From contig JAAYXB010000084.1 in NCBI GenBank assembly GCA_012516125.1, positions 1-44,942 of the forward strand: a DNA stretch of 44,942 bases. The letters run 5' to 3'. Source of the DNA: Bacillota bacterium. GTDB taxonomy: Bacteria > Bacillota > SHA-98 > UBA4971. Made by a program: the position numbers and the translations under genes. Shown piece after piece: positions 17,011-25,639 of this stretch. The notes under the pieces are model-generated. The model made no database searches and was not told the DNA's origin. It saw only the letters and a program-made list of their open reading frames with translations. The stretch's first letter is position 1. Each line of letters begins with the position of its first letter.

Positions 17011-17946
17011 ATGGAGCAAACGGCCATGGCCTTCGTGACGTCCGTGCTGGCCGCCGCGGTGGCGGCCGGCACCCCCATACTGTACGCAGCGCTGGGCGAA
17101 GTCGTCACCGAGCGCAGCGGTGTTCTGAACCTGAGCCTCGAAGGGACGATGCTCGTGGGGGCGGTCAGCGGATTCCTCGTGACCGTGCGCACCGGGAGCC
17201 TAGCCGCGGGTGTGGTGGCCGCTGCCGTGGCCGGAGGCCTCATCGCGGCGCTGCATGCGTTCCTCACCGTGACGCTCAAGGTGAACCAGGTGGTGAGCGG
17301 CCTCTCGCTCACCCTGTTCGGCACGGGGGTCAGCGGGTACCTGGGGAAGCCGGTCATCGGGGTGCCGACGCCCGTGTCGTTCAAGCCGGTCGTAGTTCCG
17401 GGGCTCGCCCGGATACCAGTCCTCGGTGATGTGCTCTTCAACCAGGACATCCTGGTCTACGCGTCATACGTTCTTGTGGTGGCGCTCTGGTTCTTCTTCT
17501 ACCGCACCCGACCCGGGCTACACATGCAGTCGGTCGGCGAAAGCCCCGAGACTGCCGACGCCCTCGGAATCAACGTGTTCGCCACAAGATACGCATACAC
17601 CATCATCGGCGGCATGCTCACCGGCATCGGCGGTTCCTACCTCTCGCTTGCCTACGCACCGAGCTGGATCGAGTACATGACCGCTGGGCGCGGCTGGATC
17701 GCAATCGCCCTCGTGATTTTCGCCGTTTGGAACCCGCTCCGGGCCATGCTGGGCGCTTACCTCTTCGGCGGTATCGACGCGCTGGGCTTCAGGATACAGG
17801 TGCTGGGCGCGATCATCCCGTCCTTTTTCCTGAAGATGATGCCCTACATCTTTACCATAGCCGTCCTCATCTTCGCTACCGCCCGCTCGCGCAACTATAG
17901 GATCGGCGCCCCCGCCGCCCTCGGCGTCCCGTACGAGCGTGAATAG
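17011..17946 (+). CDS. Nucleoside-type ABC permease, second subunit
   Basis: The protein has 311 residues. The ATG at 17011 follows GGGAGG at 16996-17001. Features typical of the YufQ/BmpD-type second permease are visible: an N-terminal helix followed by ERSGVLNLSLEGTMLVGAV, VNQVVSGLSLTLFGTG, the coupling segment SVGESPETADALGIN, GGMLTGIGGSYLSLAY and GRGWIAIALVIFAVWNP. It completes the importer started at 12565. No terminator is evident before the repeat at 18073. Confidence 0.92.
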   Translation: MEQTAMAFVTSVLAAAVAAGTPILYAALGEVVTERSGVLNLSLEGTMLVGAVSGFLVTVRTGSLAAGVVAAAVAGGLIAALHAFLTVTLKVNQVVSGLSLTLFGTGVSGYLGKPVIGVPTPVSFKPVVVPGLARIPVLGDVLFNQDILVYASYVLVVALWFFFYRTRPGLHMQSVGESPETADALGINVFATRYAYTIIGGMLTGIGGSYLSLAYAPSWIEYMTAGRGWIAIALVIFAVWNPLRAMLGAYLFGGIDALGFRIQVLGAIIPSFFLKMMPYIFTIAVLIFATARSRNYRIGAPAALGVPYERE

Positions 17947-18072
17947 GACGCCTGCGGGAACCGATCCGCTGGGGGCCAGCTCACAGGGCCGTGCCAGTTT
18001 GCCAGCAGCTTCCGGGTTGCCGATGCTTGCACGACAGGGCGCCCCCAATCTGGATGGCCTCAGCGACAGGCG

Positions 18073-18212
18073 TAAGTGAGGATGCATTAGTCCTCGCCCC
18101 TCTTCCAGTAGTTGCCGGGTTGCCGGTGTTGCACTCGGGGACGGCGCCCCAAGCGGGGCGCGCTTCGCCAAAATCCGGCCCGTCCGGCTAGGCAGCCAGA
18201 TTTTGACACCCC
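18073..18212 (-). repeat. 140-bp inverted repeat, right copy
   Basis: This is the reverse complement of bases 1-140 with one mismatch; the mismatch weakens the 10-bp stem to AAAATCCGGC / GCCAGATTTT. Just outside it a second related box is present: on the minus strand GGGGTGTCAAAAT (18212-18200) and GGGGTGCGAAAAT (18265-18253), 53 bp apart. The core GGTTGCCGGTG occurs here as an inverted pair (about 18115 and 18235) and again, degenerate, near 22750. Repeated end boxes fit a transposon-end remnant. Confidence 0.88.
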
Positions 18213-18479
18213 TCGTGCAATCACCGGCAACCCCTCCCAAAAAGTCGGGACCATTTTCGCACCCCCACTTAGCGTCATCCTGACGCCATGGTTTCCGCAT
18301 GCTGAGACTCCCGCCGCCGACTGTGTTCGTTGCCGCGGCTCTGTTCTCCTTCTCTGCGGACGCGGGCCGTCGGCGCCGTCGCGCGTTTTAGCAGGCCTCC
18401 TGGCGTGGCCTCATGCGTACCTGCGGTTGTGGCCGCGCGGCTGTGGCTCCGTGAGGTGGCTTTCTGTTGCTCGGGTCGC

Positions 18480-18810
18480 CCGCCGGAGATCCCGGCGGCC
18501 TTCGAAGAGATCTCGATAACCGCTTGCCGCCCCAGGATAGAGTCGTGACCGTTGTCTTCACGGGCATGGACTCCACCGCGAAGCACCCGTACCTGGCGAG
18601 CCGCACGGCGGCGAGCTGGCCGGGACCCATTCCGTCCCCGATGAAGAGGATAGCGTTTCGTGCCACCTCGTACTCGGCGGCCGAACACGCCGCCCACGCA
18701 CCAATGTCCGTCTCCAGGCCCCGGGTGCCGGCACCCCATGAAGGCATGAGCGTGAGCGCCGCCTCAAGCGCGATAGCAGCAGGGACGGAGATTGGCGGTC
18801 TTCTACGCAC
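18480..18810 (-). pseudogene. Alkaline phosphatase / EEP fusion remnant
   Basis: An ATG at 18810 preceded by GGGAGG opens a frame matching the start of the intact fusion at 6232. ARNAILFIGDGMGPGQ corresponds to ARNVILFIGDGMGQGQ, and MPVKTTVTTLSWGG to MPVRTTVATLSFGG. It then jumps, near 18532, directly to AVIEISSKAAG, which in the intact protein lies about 570 residues later inside the EEP domain. The nucleophile Ser and everything between are deleted. Since both domains are represented, the fusion existed before the two copies diverged. Confidence 0.88.
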
Positions 18811-19036
18811 GGCATTCGACCTCCCGTGTTCGGCATGCGTGTCCGACCTTCACGTCCGGTCCGTCTCCTCCCTGCGCCACAACCGCTCCGAAGTGCTTGC
18901 CGACCGCCTCAGCCTGCGCGCCTGCCGGGTTGGGTCGTCGCTGAACCCTCGCTGATCTCCTGCCAAGCCCGCTCGCCCAAGTCGCGGACCGGACTCCCGG
19001 CGTCGCCCCTCTCCCCCGGGGTTGGCTCGCTGCTGT

Positions 19037-20215
19037 TCAGGTCTTGAGCCCCGTGAGCGAGATACCCTGCACGAAGTACCTCTGGGTGAACATGAAAAGC
19101 ACGAGGACCGGTGCTATGGCCATGAGCGAAGCGGCGTTGATGAGGTTCTGGAAGCTGAAGTACTGCCCGGAGAAATACGGAATGGCCAGCGGCAGCGTCC
19201 GCAGCCGATCGGAGTTCACCACTATGAGGGGCCAGATGTACGCGCCCCAGTGCCCCGTGAACGTGAACAAAGTCAGCGTCGCCACGGCCGGCTTGGTGAG
19301 CGGCATCACGATCTGCAGGAAGATGCGGAACTCGTTTGCCCCGTCGATCCTGGCCGCGTCGAGCAGCTCGTCGGGGATGCTCGTTATAAACTGCCGCATC
19401 ATGAAGATTCCAAACGCGCTCGAGAGCCCCACCACGATAAGCCCGGCGTAGGTGTTCACCAGGCCCGCCTTGGAGACCATCACGTAAAGTGGCACGATCG
19501 TGGTAGGGAAGGGGACCATCATTGTGGAGAGGATGATCCAGAACAGAAACGACCTCCCGGCGAACCGGTACTTTGCGAACCCCATCCCCGTCATGGAGCT
19601 CGTAAGGACCGTCGCCGCCGTGGGGATCACCGAGGTGATGATGCTATTCAGGTAGTACCTCGCGAACGGGATCATCCTGAATACCTCTGAGAAGTTCGAA
19701 AGCACCGGCTTTTTCGGGAAGAACGTAGGCGGGAAGAGTACCACTTCCTGGAGCGACTTGAACGACGACAGGACCAGCCACACGAATGGGGTCGCGGTTG
19801 CGGCCGCACCGGCGGTTACCACTGCATACGTGAGGACCCGCCCCAGGATTCGCAGCGCATCGGAACCCCGTCGCCTGGATGCTCCGGCGTGCGTGCCCGC
19901 GCTTCCAACCCTGTGAGACCTCCGAACACGGCGAACACCGCGAGCACCGCAGGTGTCACGAACACCATGGGCGCCGGGATCACCGTGAGCGCTCTGAGCA
20001 CCATGAGCACTATCAGTGATATCAGCACCATGAGCACTGCGGGCACAGCGAGCGCCATTGATGCTGCCCATGTTGCCCACGGCCCCCGCGCTGCCCGTGT
20101 TTCCTCCAATGCCGACGTTTCCTGCGCTTCCTTCGGTGCCGGCGCCGCTTGCGGCGTTTGCGTCGCTCCACCCTGTCACGCCGCTCGTACCGCTCATTCT
20201 GTTCATCCCGCTCAT
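19037..20215 (-). CDS. CUT1-type sugar ABC permease (MalG-like) with low-complexity N-terminus
   Basis: The protein has 392 residues. The ATG at 20215 overlaps the stop of the upstream permease (ATGA). The first 110 or so residues are a Gly/Ala/Ser/Asn/His-rich tract, partly from short tandem repeats of the GAGCACCATGAGCAC type (about 19925-20045). No in-frame start follows the tract, so it appears to be translated. The body is a MalG-like permease with about six helices, the family-typical N-terminal FVWLVLSSFKS and the EAA coupling loop DAARIDGANEFRIFLQIVMP. It works with the MalF-like permease and binding protein upstream. A decayed C-terminal copy is at 5893-6160. Confidence 0.9.
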   Translation of the reverse strand: MSGMNRMSGTSGVTGWSDANAASGAGTEGSAGNVGIGGNTGSAGAVGNMGSINGARCARSAHGADITDSAHGAQSAHGDPGAHGVRDTCGARGVRRVRRSHRVGSAGTHAGASRRRGSDALRILGRVLTYAVVTAGAAATATPFVWLVLSSFKSLQEVVLFPPTFFPKKPVLSNFSEVFRMIPFARYYLNSIITSVIPTAATVLTSSMTGMGFAKYRFAGRSFLFWIILSTMMVPFPTTIVPLYVMVSKAGLVNTYAGLIVVGLSSAFGIFMMRQFITSIPDELLDAARIDGANEFRIFLQIVMPLTKPAVATLTLFTFTGHWGAYIWPLIVVNSDRLRTLPLAIPYFSGQYFSFQNLINAASLMAIAPVLVLFMFTQRYFVQGISLTGLKT

Positions 20216-21138
20216 TCGTAGCTGACCTCTCTTCCTATCAGCTTCCACTGGATCGCCGTCACCACGAGGATGATGGCAAACAAGACGAACGACATGGCAG
20301 CCGCCAGGCCGAACTGGAGGTCGCCGAACGCGCGCTTATATATGTAGTAGACCACGACGTGCGTGGAGTCCAGCGGGCCCCCCTGGGTGAGGACGTTGAC
20401 GATGCTGAAGACCTGGAAGGAGCTGATGATGCTCGTGACGAGCACGAAGAGCGTCGCCGGTTTCAGAAGCGGCAGCGTGATGTGCCTGAAGAGCGCAAAT
20501 CCTCCCGCCCCATCTATCATCGCTGCTTCGTAGTACGTCTGCGGGATCCCCTGGAGCGCCGCGAGGAAGATCACCATCCGGTAGCCCACCCCGGACCATA
20601 TCGCCACAATTATCACCGCAAGCATCGCGGTGCCGATTTCCTGGAGCCAGTCGTGGGTGGGGAGGTGGAGGACCCGCATGACCCAGTTGAGCAGCCCGAC
20701 ATGGGGGTGGTAGATCCACTGCCATATCACGGCCGAGATGGAGAGAGGCGTCACCACTGGCAGATAGTACAGGAGCCGGAAGAAGCCTCGGGCGCGCATC
20801 TTGGTGTTTAGCAGCAATGCTACCATGAGCGCAAAAGCCACCTCGACGGGTACGACGCCCGCCGTGTAGACGGCGGTGTTGCGCAGCGAGATCCAGAAGA
20901 GGTCCTCGGAGAGGAGGGCGGTGTAGTTGCCCAGGCCTACCCATGGGTGTGCGGGCCATATGATGCTCCACTTGTGAAAGCTGATCCAGAACCCCCAGAC
21001 CATCGGTATGATGGTCACCATGAGGTAAAAGACCACACCAGGGGACACGAAAACGTACGGCGCGACCAGCCTTTGCAAGCGGTGCCACGTGAGCGGGCGC
21101 CTCTTTAGGGCGACCGCTGTTGACAAACCCGAGTTCAC
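20212..21138 (-). CDS. CUT1-type sugar ABC permease (MalF-like)
   Basis: The protein has 308 residues from the GTG at 21138, chosen because AAGGAGGT lies nine bases upstream and the frame then starts close to the first helix. A longer start, GTG 21381, overlaps the binding-protein stop (GTGA) and would add an 81-residue low-complexity extension, as seen in other permeases here; it cannot be excluded. The body has six helices, WVGLGNYTALL, and the EAA loop EAAMIDGAGGFALFRHITLP. It pairs with the MalG-like subunit. No ATPase is encoded in this operon, so a shared MsmK-type ATPase elsewhere is expected. Confidence 0.9.
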   Translation of the reverse strand: MNSGLSTAVALKRRPLTWHRLQRLVAPYVFVSPGVVFYLMVTIIPMVWGFWISFHKWSIIWPAHPWVGLGNYTALLSEDLFWISLRNTAVYTAGVVPVEVAFALMVALLLNTKMRARGFFRLLYYLPVVTPLSISAVIWQWIYHPHVGLLNWVMRVLHLPTHDWLQEIGTAMLAVIIVAIWSGVGYRMVIFLAALQGIPQTYYEAAMIDGAGGFALFRHITLPLLKPATLFVLVTSIISSFQVFSIVNVLTQGGPLDSTHVVVYYIYKRAFGDLQFGLAAAMSFVLFAIILVVTAIQWKLIGREVSYE

Positions 21139-21276
21139 GTTCCGCCAACCTCCTTCCGGGGCCCGGCTCACTCCGTCCGAGGACGGGCGGGCCCGCCCTG
21201 CCGCGTCGTGGCTGCGGTAGCGGCGTTGCCAGGGGCCGGGCGGGCCCGCCGGTTGAGCTGTTTCCGTAAGCGTTAC

Positions 21277-21339
21277 CGATATGTGAGACTCCTTACCCGT
21301 TATGTGGGACTCCTTACCCGTTATGTGAGATTCCTTAGC
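21277..21339. repeat. Three tandem 21-bp repeats
   Basis: Three adjacent copies of a 21-bp unit (core ATGTGRGAYTCCTTA) lie at 21277-21297, 21298-21318 and 21319-21339, between the binding-protein stop and the MalF start. The length is a multiple of three; if the longer MalF start is used they encode a repeated seven-residue motif, GKESHIT. Confidence 0.8.
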
Positions 21340-21377
21340 TGTAACCCCGGTCCCGGGTGAGGGGCCAGGCCGGCTCC

Positions 21378-22646
21378 TCACGGCTTCGCAAGAGCCTTCT
21401 GCTCCTTCTCAGCCTTGATCGCTTCTTCAGAGAGCCACTTCATGGCCTTCTCGGGGCTCTCACCCTTCAGGATGACGAGCTCGTACGCCTTGCGCAGAAG
21501 CTCATCATCGAGCCGGCGCGTAGTCCAAGGCGCCGGCACGCTGTTCTTCATCGATTCCATGCACGGCGCGAGCAGCGGGTCGTTCTTGTACTCCGGAAGC
21601 TCAAGGAGTGCCTTGCGCGTGGGAAGATCCCCGGTCTTCGTTATCCACCTCTTCTGAGCATCCTCCGACGTCAGGTAGGCGATCCACTTGGATGCAGCTT
21701 CTGACGGAGCTTTCTTGGACACGACGTATGCCCATGATGTCAGGAGTGTCGCGCGAGACCCTCCCGGCTTGGGGGCCGGGATCTGCGCGATCTTGAATAC
21801 GAGGTCCGGCACCGTAGCCCTGAAGCTGCCTATCATCGCCGGGTGCGCGAATACCATCCCAAGCTTGCTCTGGCGGAAGGCGTTCCACCTGGAACCCATC
21901 TGCCTGTCCTCGACCTTGTACTCGGTCACGAGGTCTGCTGCAAACTTGAGGGCCTGAGCCGCCGCGGGGGAGCTGAAGTCGGGGAGGTCGGTTTCGTTGT
22001 TCCACAGCGAGGCACCGTTCTGCAGCATGAGGGACGCGAGCACAGGCCCGTATCCGCCGGTGGCCACGCCCATGCGAGTAGTAACGCCGTTTGCGTCGCG
22101 CTGGTGTATCGCTTTGGCGTACTCGATAAGCTCGGCCCACGTCTGCGGGGGCTTCGCGGGGTCCAGCCCGGCCTCGTTGAAGAGCTGTGGGTTGTAGAAG
22201 AGGACTATCGTCTGTGTGTCAACAGGGAATCCGTAGTAACTGCCGCTCACCTTGAGGCGCTTTATGGCCGATGGCACGAAGTCTGCCTCGATTTGAGCGG
22301 TGGTTGCCACCTTCGGGCTGATGGGCTGCAACACTCCCGTCGCCGCATAAGAGGCTACCTGGCCCGCGGGAATCTGGAAGGTGTCTGGGCCGCTCCCGGC
22401 CGCGAGCGCTGGGAGGAGTTTCTGGAAGTAGTCGGTCTCGGGAATCGACTCGATCTGGATTTCGACGTCGGGGTTCTTCTCCATGAACTCCGCTGCGAAT
22501 GCTTCCACCATTTCCTTGCGGGCCGGAGAGTGATGCTGCCAGTGCACTATTGTCGTCTTCTTCGCAAGCACCGCTCCGCTTGCTATCCACATGACAAGCA
22601 GGGCGGCGATGCACAGCGCGAAAACCCGTCTCGTCTTCCTGGTCAC
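21378..22646 (-). CDS. CUT1-type extracellular sugar-binding protein
   Basis: The protein has 422 residues. The GTG at 22646 follows GAGGAGGT seven bases upstream. A signal peptide (Arg/Lys start, long hydrophobic stretch ending Ala-Val-Leu-Ala) precedes a family 1 solute-binding fold: TTIVHWQHHSPARKEMVEAF, PDVEIQIESIPETDYFQKL, LAAGSGPDTFQIP, VDTQTIVLFYNPQLF and TSWAYVVSKKAPS. No lipobox Cys is visible. It precedes the two permeases and follows the two dehydrogenases in one minus-strand operon, and should determine the sugar taken up, which cannot be told from sequence. A perfect 7-bp hairpin (22680-22697) sits about 35 bp before the start. Confidence 0.93.
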   Translation of the reverse strand: MTRKTRRVFALCIAALLVMWIASGAVLAKKTTIVHWQHHSPARKEMVEAFAAEFMEKNPDVEIQIESIPETDYFQKLLPALAAGSGPDTFQIPAGQVASYAATGVLQPISPKVATTAQIEADFVPSAIKRLKVSGSYYGFPVDTQTIVLFYNPQLFNEAGLDPAKPPQTWAELIEYAKAIHQRDANGVTTRMGVATGGYGPVLASLMLQNGASLWNNETDLPDFSSPAAAQALKFAADLVTEYKVEDRQMGSRWNAFRQSKLGMVFAHPAMIGSFRATVPDLVFKIAQIPAPKPGGSRATLLTSWAYVVSKKAPSEAASKWIAYLTSEDAQKRWITKTGDLPTRKALLELPEYKNDPLLAPCMESMKNSVPAPWTTRRLDDELLRKAYELVILKGESPEKAMKWLSEEAIKAEKEQKALAKP

Positions 22647-23008
22647 GGTTCATACCTCCTCGAGACGTGAGATGAAGATCCTGGCTTGCCAGCCAGGTTG
22701 GTCGCCACGGATCCGCGCCACTTTTGGGACTGGCGTTGCGCGTGGGGTTGCCGGTGTTCGACTTCAGGGGCGACGCGCTCACGGTGCGCCTCCATGGAGT
22801 TCGGCGTTCAGGTTTGCCAAATCCCAGTGGCCCCGTCGTGTAGATACCGGGCACCTCTCCGAAAGTGGCAATAATTTTCCATCCCGCAGTCAGGCCCGAA
22901 TTATCCGTCTCTTTGCGCATTACTGTTGACTGTGAGGTTGCCTGCCGCAACCAGCCTCCTTTCGACTGCCGTTTGCGTCACGTCTTGCGCCACGTCCGTC
23001 TCCAAGCC
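22647..23008. other. Intergenic region between dehydrogenase and binding-protein genes
   Basis: No gene was recognised in these 362 bp. A hairpin CCTGGCT-tgcc-AGCCAGG (22680-22697) lies just before the binding-protein gene and could stabilise its mRNA after processing. Around 22740-22770 there is a degenerate copy of the GGTTGCCGGTG core of the 140-bp repeats, suggesting an old insertion of the same element family. Confidence 0.45.
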
Positions 23009-24025
23009 TCAGTTCGCCCGCGATAGCTCCACCGGCCGCGCGCTTCTAGCCGATTCATAGGCGGCTAGTGCTATCTCGAGCGCTCTCATGCCGTCGATGC
23101 CGCTCGCCGCCGGGGCGGTGCCGTCGCGCACCGCCTGCACGAAGTCCTTCACAAGGGCTAGGTCCATGTCGTCGCCCCAGTGCCTGTACAGGACGGTGTG
23201 CTGCGGGTCGCTCGCATGCACGAGGACCTGTGCGAAAACGTCTACCGAGATCACGCCCGCCGTGCCGATTATCTCCATGGTGACGTCGCCCCACGTGGGA
23301 TACGCTTTCGGCCTGGACCAGCTCGGGTCGAGGGTGGCGAACGCGCCGCTTCTGAATTCTATGCAGAGGGTGCCGCAGTCGTCGATGTCCATGTCGTGCA
23401 TTCGCGTGTCTATCTCGGCGTACACGCGTTCTGCCTCGTCCGCCAGGAACCACCTGAGGAGGTCGGCCACATGGACCGTGTGGTCAAGGACCGCTCCGCC
23501 GCCGGCCAGGGCGCGGTCGATGAACCAATCCCCGGGCATCCGCCCGTGGTTGGTGCCGCTTACGGCGAGCACCTTTCCAATCCTGCCCTCATCGATGAGC
23601 TGTTTCGCCCTTATCACAGGTGGCGCGTGCCGGACAGGGAACGCCGTGGCGAGCTGGACGCCGCGCGCCCGGCACTCGTTCACCATGGCGGCGGCGTCTT
23701 CACGCGTCGTTGCTATCGGTTTTTCGCAGAGCACGTGCTTGCCCGCCTGTGCGGCGGCAATAACGTGTTCCTTGTGGCGGGCGTTCTCGGAGCACACTAT
23801 GACCGCGTCGAGGTCGGCAGCGAGAAGCTTGTCCACATCGCGATAGTATGGTGCCCCGAACTTCCGCGAAGCGGCTTGTCCGCGCTCCTCTGAGTCGTCT
23901 GCGATGCCTGCCAGAGTCGCGCCGGCGACGGCCCGCACGGCCCGAGCGTAGCTGTACGCGTGCATGTGGGCAAAGCTTACCATGCCGATGCGTACTTCGC
24001 GACGGGAGCCTGTTGCGCGTATCAT
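23009..24025 (-). CDS. Gfo/Idh/MocA-family oxidoreductase, second
   Basis: The protein has 338 residues. The ATG at 24025 overlaps the stop of the preceding dehydrogenase (ATGA). The N-terminal Rossmann region begins RIGMVSFAHMHAYSYA, a variant without the classical GxGxxG. The dehydrogenase Lys lies in HVLCEKPIATT, and the C-terminal domain has GGGAVLDHTVHVADLLRWF. Members oxidise or epimerise sugars and inositols with NAD(P). Two adjacent Gfo/Idh enzymes with a sugar transporter suggest an oxidation-reduction pair acting on the imported sugar, by analogy. No remnant of this gene was found in the decayed copy of the locus. Confidence 0.9.
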   Translation of the reverse strand: MIRATGSRREVRIGMVSFAHMHAYSYARAVRAVAGATLAGIADDSEERGQAASRKFGAPYYRDVDKLLAADLDAVIVCSENARHKEHVIAAAQAGKHVLCEKPIATTREDAAAMVNECRARGVQLATAFPVRHAPPVIRAKQLIDEGRIGKVLAVSGTNHGRMPGDWFIDRALAGGGAVLDHTVHVADLLRWFLADEAERVYAEIDTRMHDMDIDDCGTLCIEFRSGAFATLDPSWSRPKAYPTWGDVTMEIIGTAGVISVDVFAQVLVHASDPQHTVLYRHWGDDMDLALVKDFVQAVRDGTAPAASGIDGMRALEIALAAYESARSARPVELSRAN

Positions 24026-25062
24026 CCCATGCTCACCACCTTCCCCGTGCAGGCCGAGCGGGTGGCCGCAAGGCTTATCTCGAGAGCGGCCACGGCGTCT
24101 TCCGGCAGTACGCGCGGCGTGCACTCGCCTCGCACATAGGCGAGAAACTCGCGGATCTCGCGAAGATAAGGCTCTCTGTCTCTCAGCGGGCTTTCCGGGA
24201 CTGCAACCCCGGGCGTCCCGCCCCCATCCCCGCTTCCACTTCCGCTTCCGCCGGCCGCCTCGCCGTTGCCCCCGCCCGGCGAGACGGCGGTCGCAACGGA
24301 CAGCGGGCGAGATTTGAGGCTGTCGTATTCGATCATCCCTGAGCTTCCGCATATCTCAAACCTGTACGAAAACGGACCCGGATGCGCCCAACTTCCTTCG
24401 ACGTGGGCGATGACGCCGTTCTTCATGCGCACCACCACAAGAGCATACTCGAGAGGTCTATCGTTACGCACCTTACGCGCATACACGTGGTCCACGGGGC
24501 CGAAGCACCATCTGAGGAAATCGAAGTCATGAATGGAGAGGTCTAAGAGCACCCCGCCGCTGCGTCCTTCGTCTGCGTACCAGTCCGCCCAGCCCCTGGG
24601 GAACGGCCCGACCCTTGAGAGGCGGACGGTACCGATGTGCCCAAGTTCCCCGGAGGTTATCATGTGGCGCGCAGTCTCGTACTCGGGGAAATACCGCAAC
24701 ACGTGCGCTATCCCGAGCTTCACGCCACACGCCCGGCAGGTATCGATCATGGCCTTCGCGTCCTCGGTAGAGAGCGCCACCGGCTTCTCGCACAGGACGT
24801 GCTTGCCGGAGCGGGCGGCTTGTTCGACTGATTCCCTGTGGAGGTACGTCGGAAGGCACACATCAACGACGTCAACCTCCGGGTCGGTGAGTGCTGCCTC
24901 CGGATCAGTCGTGGGCAACGCGCCGCACGTCGATGCGAGCTCCTGGGCCTTACCGAGATCCTGGTCGATTACATACGCTACGCGTCCCTCTTCGCTGCGC
25001 TGGTAGCAGCCGGCATGCACTCGCCCCATGGTGCCGGCGCCCCAAATAGCAACCTTGTGCAC
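24022..25062 (-). CDS. Gfo/Idh/MocA-family oxidoreductase, first
   Basis: The protein has 346 residues. The GTG at 25062 follows GAGAGGGG; the GTG at 25086 is less likely. Classical NAD-binding motif KVAIWGAGTMGRVHAG, catalytic Lys in HVLCEKPVALS, then GGVLLDLSIHDFDFLRW in the substrate domain. A Gly/Ser-rich insert of about 25 residues (near residue 265) interrupts the C-terminal domain just after LKSRPLSV; the decayed copy at 5705-5890 has unrelated sequence at that point, so the insert is a variable site. It is the first gene of the minus-strand operon, divergent from the ROK regulator. Confidence 0.92.
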   Translation of the reverse strand: MHKVAIWGAGTMGRVHAGCYQRSEEGRVAYVIDQDLGKAQELASTCGALPTTDPEAALTDPEVDVVDVCLPTYLHRESVEQAARSGKHVLCEKPVALSTEDAKAMIDTCRACGVKLGIAHVLRYFPEYETARHMITSGELGHIGTVRLSRVGPFPRGWADWYADEGRSGGVLLDLSIHDFDFLRWCFGPVDHVYARKVRNDRPLEYALVVVRMKNGVIAHVEGSWAHPGPFSYRFEICGSSGMIEYDSLKSRPLSVATAVSPGGGNGEAAGGSGSGSGDGGGTPGVAVPESPLRDREPYLREIREFLAYVRGECTPRVLPEDAVAALEISLAATRSACTGKVVSMG

Positions 25063-25237
25063 CCTAACACCCCTCTCCCGTGTCACTCCTGCCTCTCATG
25101 TCCCTTGTGTCTTTCCCGAGTGTTCCCTGGACGTTTCCCGTGTGCTCTCTATCCTGGACGCCTCTCTAGAAACCGCGGCGGTGGCGATGTCGAGACGTCG
25201 CAGCCAGCGCGGTAGCGGAACAGTTACTATGGGACTC

Positions 25238-25250
25238 GAACAAATTGTTC
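25238..25250. promoter_or_regulatory. Candidate ROK operator palindrome
   Basis: GAACAA-A-TTGTTC is a perfect 13-bp palindrome lying about 25 bp downstream of the -10 box of the dehydrogenase operon promoter, a classical repressor position. The matching place in the decayed copy (near 890-910) keeps ACAAT and TTCGAGTCC but is disrupted. Confidence 0.55.
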
Positions 25251-25274
25251 TCCTGTCGATCGATGCCTATCCAC

Positions 25275-25304
25275 AGTATATCAAAGCATAGCCATCAGAG
25301 TCAA
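25275..25304 (-). promoter_or_regulatory. Sigma-A-type promoter of the dehydrogenase/transport operon
   Basis: On the minus strand TTGACT (25304-25299), an 18-bp spacer and TATACT (25280-25275). The same hexamers recur in the decayed copy at 841-869. Transcription would start near 25268, leaving a leader of about 200 nt. Confidence 0.7.
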
Positions 25305-25368
25305 GCATAGCCTGTGCAGGAGTATCATACCAGCATGACTTGCTTTTGGGCTATCATGCATTACCGTG

Positions 25369-25397
25369 TTGAAATACCAGCAAATGTGTCGTATCAT
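25369..25397 (+). promoter_or_regulatory. Sigma-A-type promoter of the ROK gene
   Basis: TTGAAA (25369-25374), 17 bp, TATCAT (25392-25397). An imperfect inverted repeat TACCAGCA / TGTTGGTA (25375-25382 / 25397-25404) occupies the spacer and the -10 edge and could mediate autoregulation. In the decayed copy both hexamers are kept, but the repeat is not. Confidence 0.65.
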
Positions 25398-25639
25398 GTT
25401 GGTACGGGTTTCCCCGAGACGTTCATCGTGGTCTCGAATTAACTCTCCTTGCGCGGCCGCGTGCTGCGGGGCCTGCGGCCGCCGGGTAAAGGACACGAAA
25501 ACGTTGCCCGTCCATCGGTTTTGCTCGCGGGCATCATCGGCTTTGGCTGGACAACGGCCCGCGTGTCGCGAGGGGTGGTTCTGTCCAGCGGAACGCTTGA
25601 CCTTGACAGGGAGTTGCCATGATTGTGAGGTAATGGAGC

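Larger units (their letters stand above)
25087..25639. promoter_or_regulatory. Divergent control region of the sugar operon
   Basis: This 553-bp gap holds both divergent promoters and the palindrome described in the next entries. Also present are two TCAAAGCATAGCC-like direct repeats (25281 and 25301) and repeated ATACCAGCA boxes (25328 and 25374). No small gene was recognised. The long untranslated leader of the ROK gene (about 240 nt) has no assigned structure. Confidence 0.6.

Noticed and set aside
19816-20109. Hydrophobic alternative frame within the MalG N-terminal tract
   Set aside because: It looks like a membrane helix, but it is out of frame with MalG, lacks a ribosome site, and is explained by the GAGCACCATGAGCAC-type repeats.
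21277-21339. CRISPR array
   Set aside because: The 21-bp repeats are directly adjacent with no spacers, and there are no cas genes in the window.
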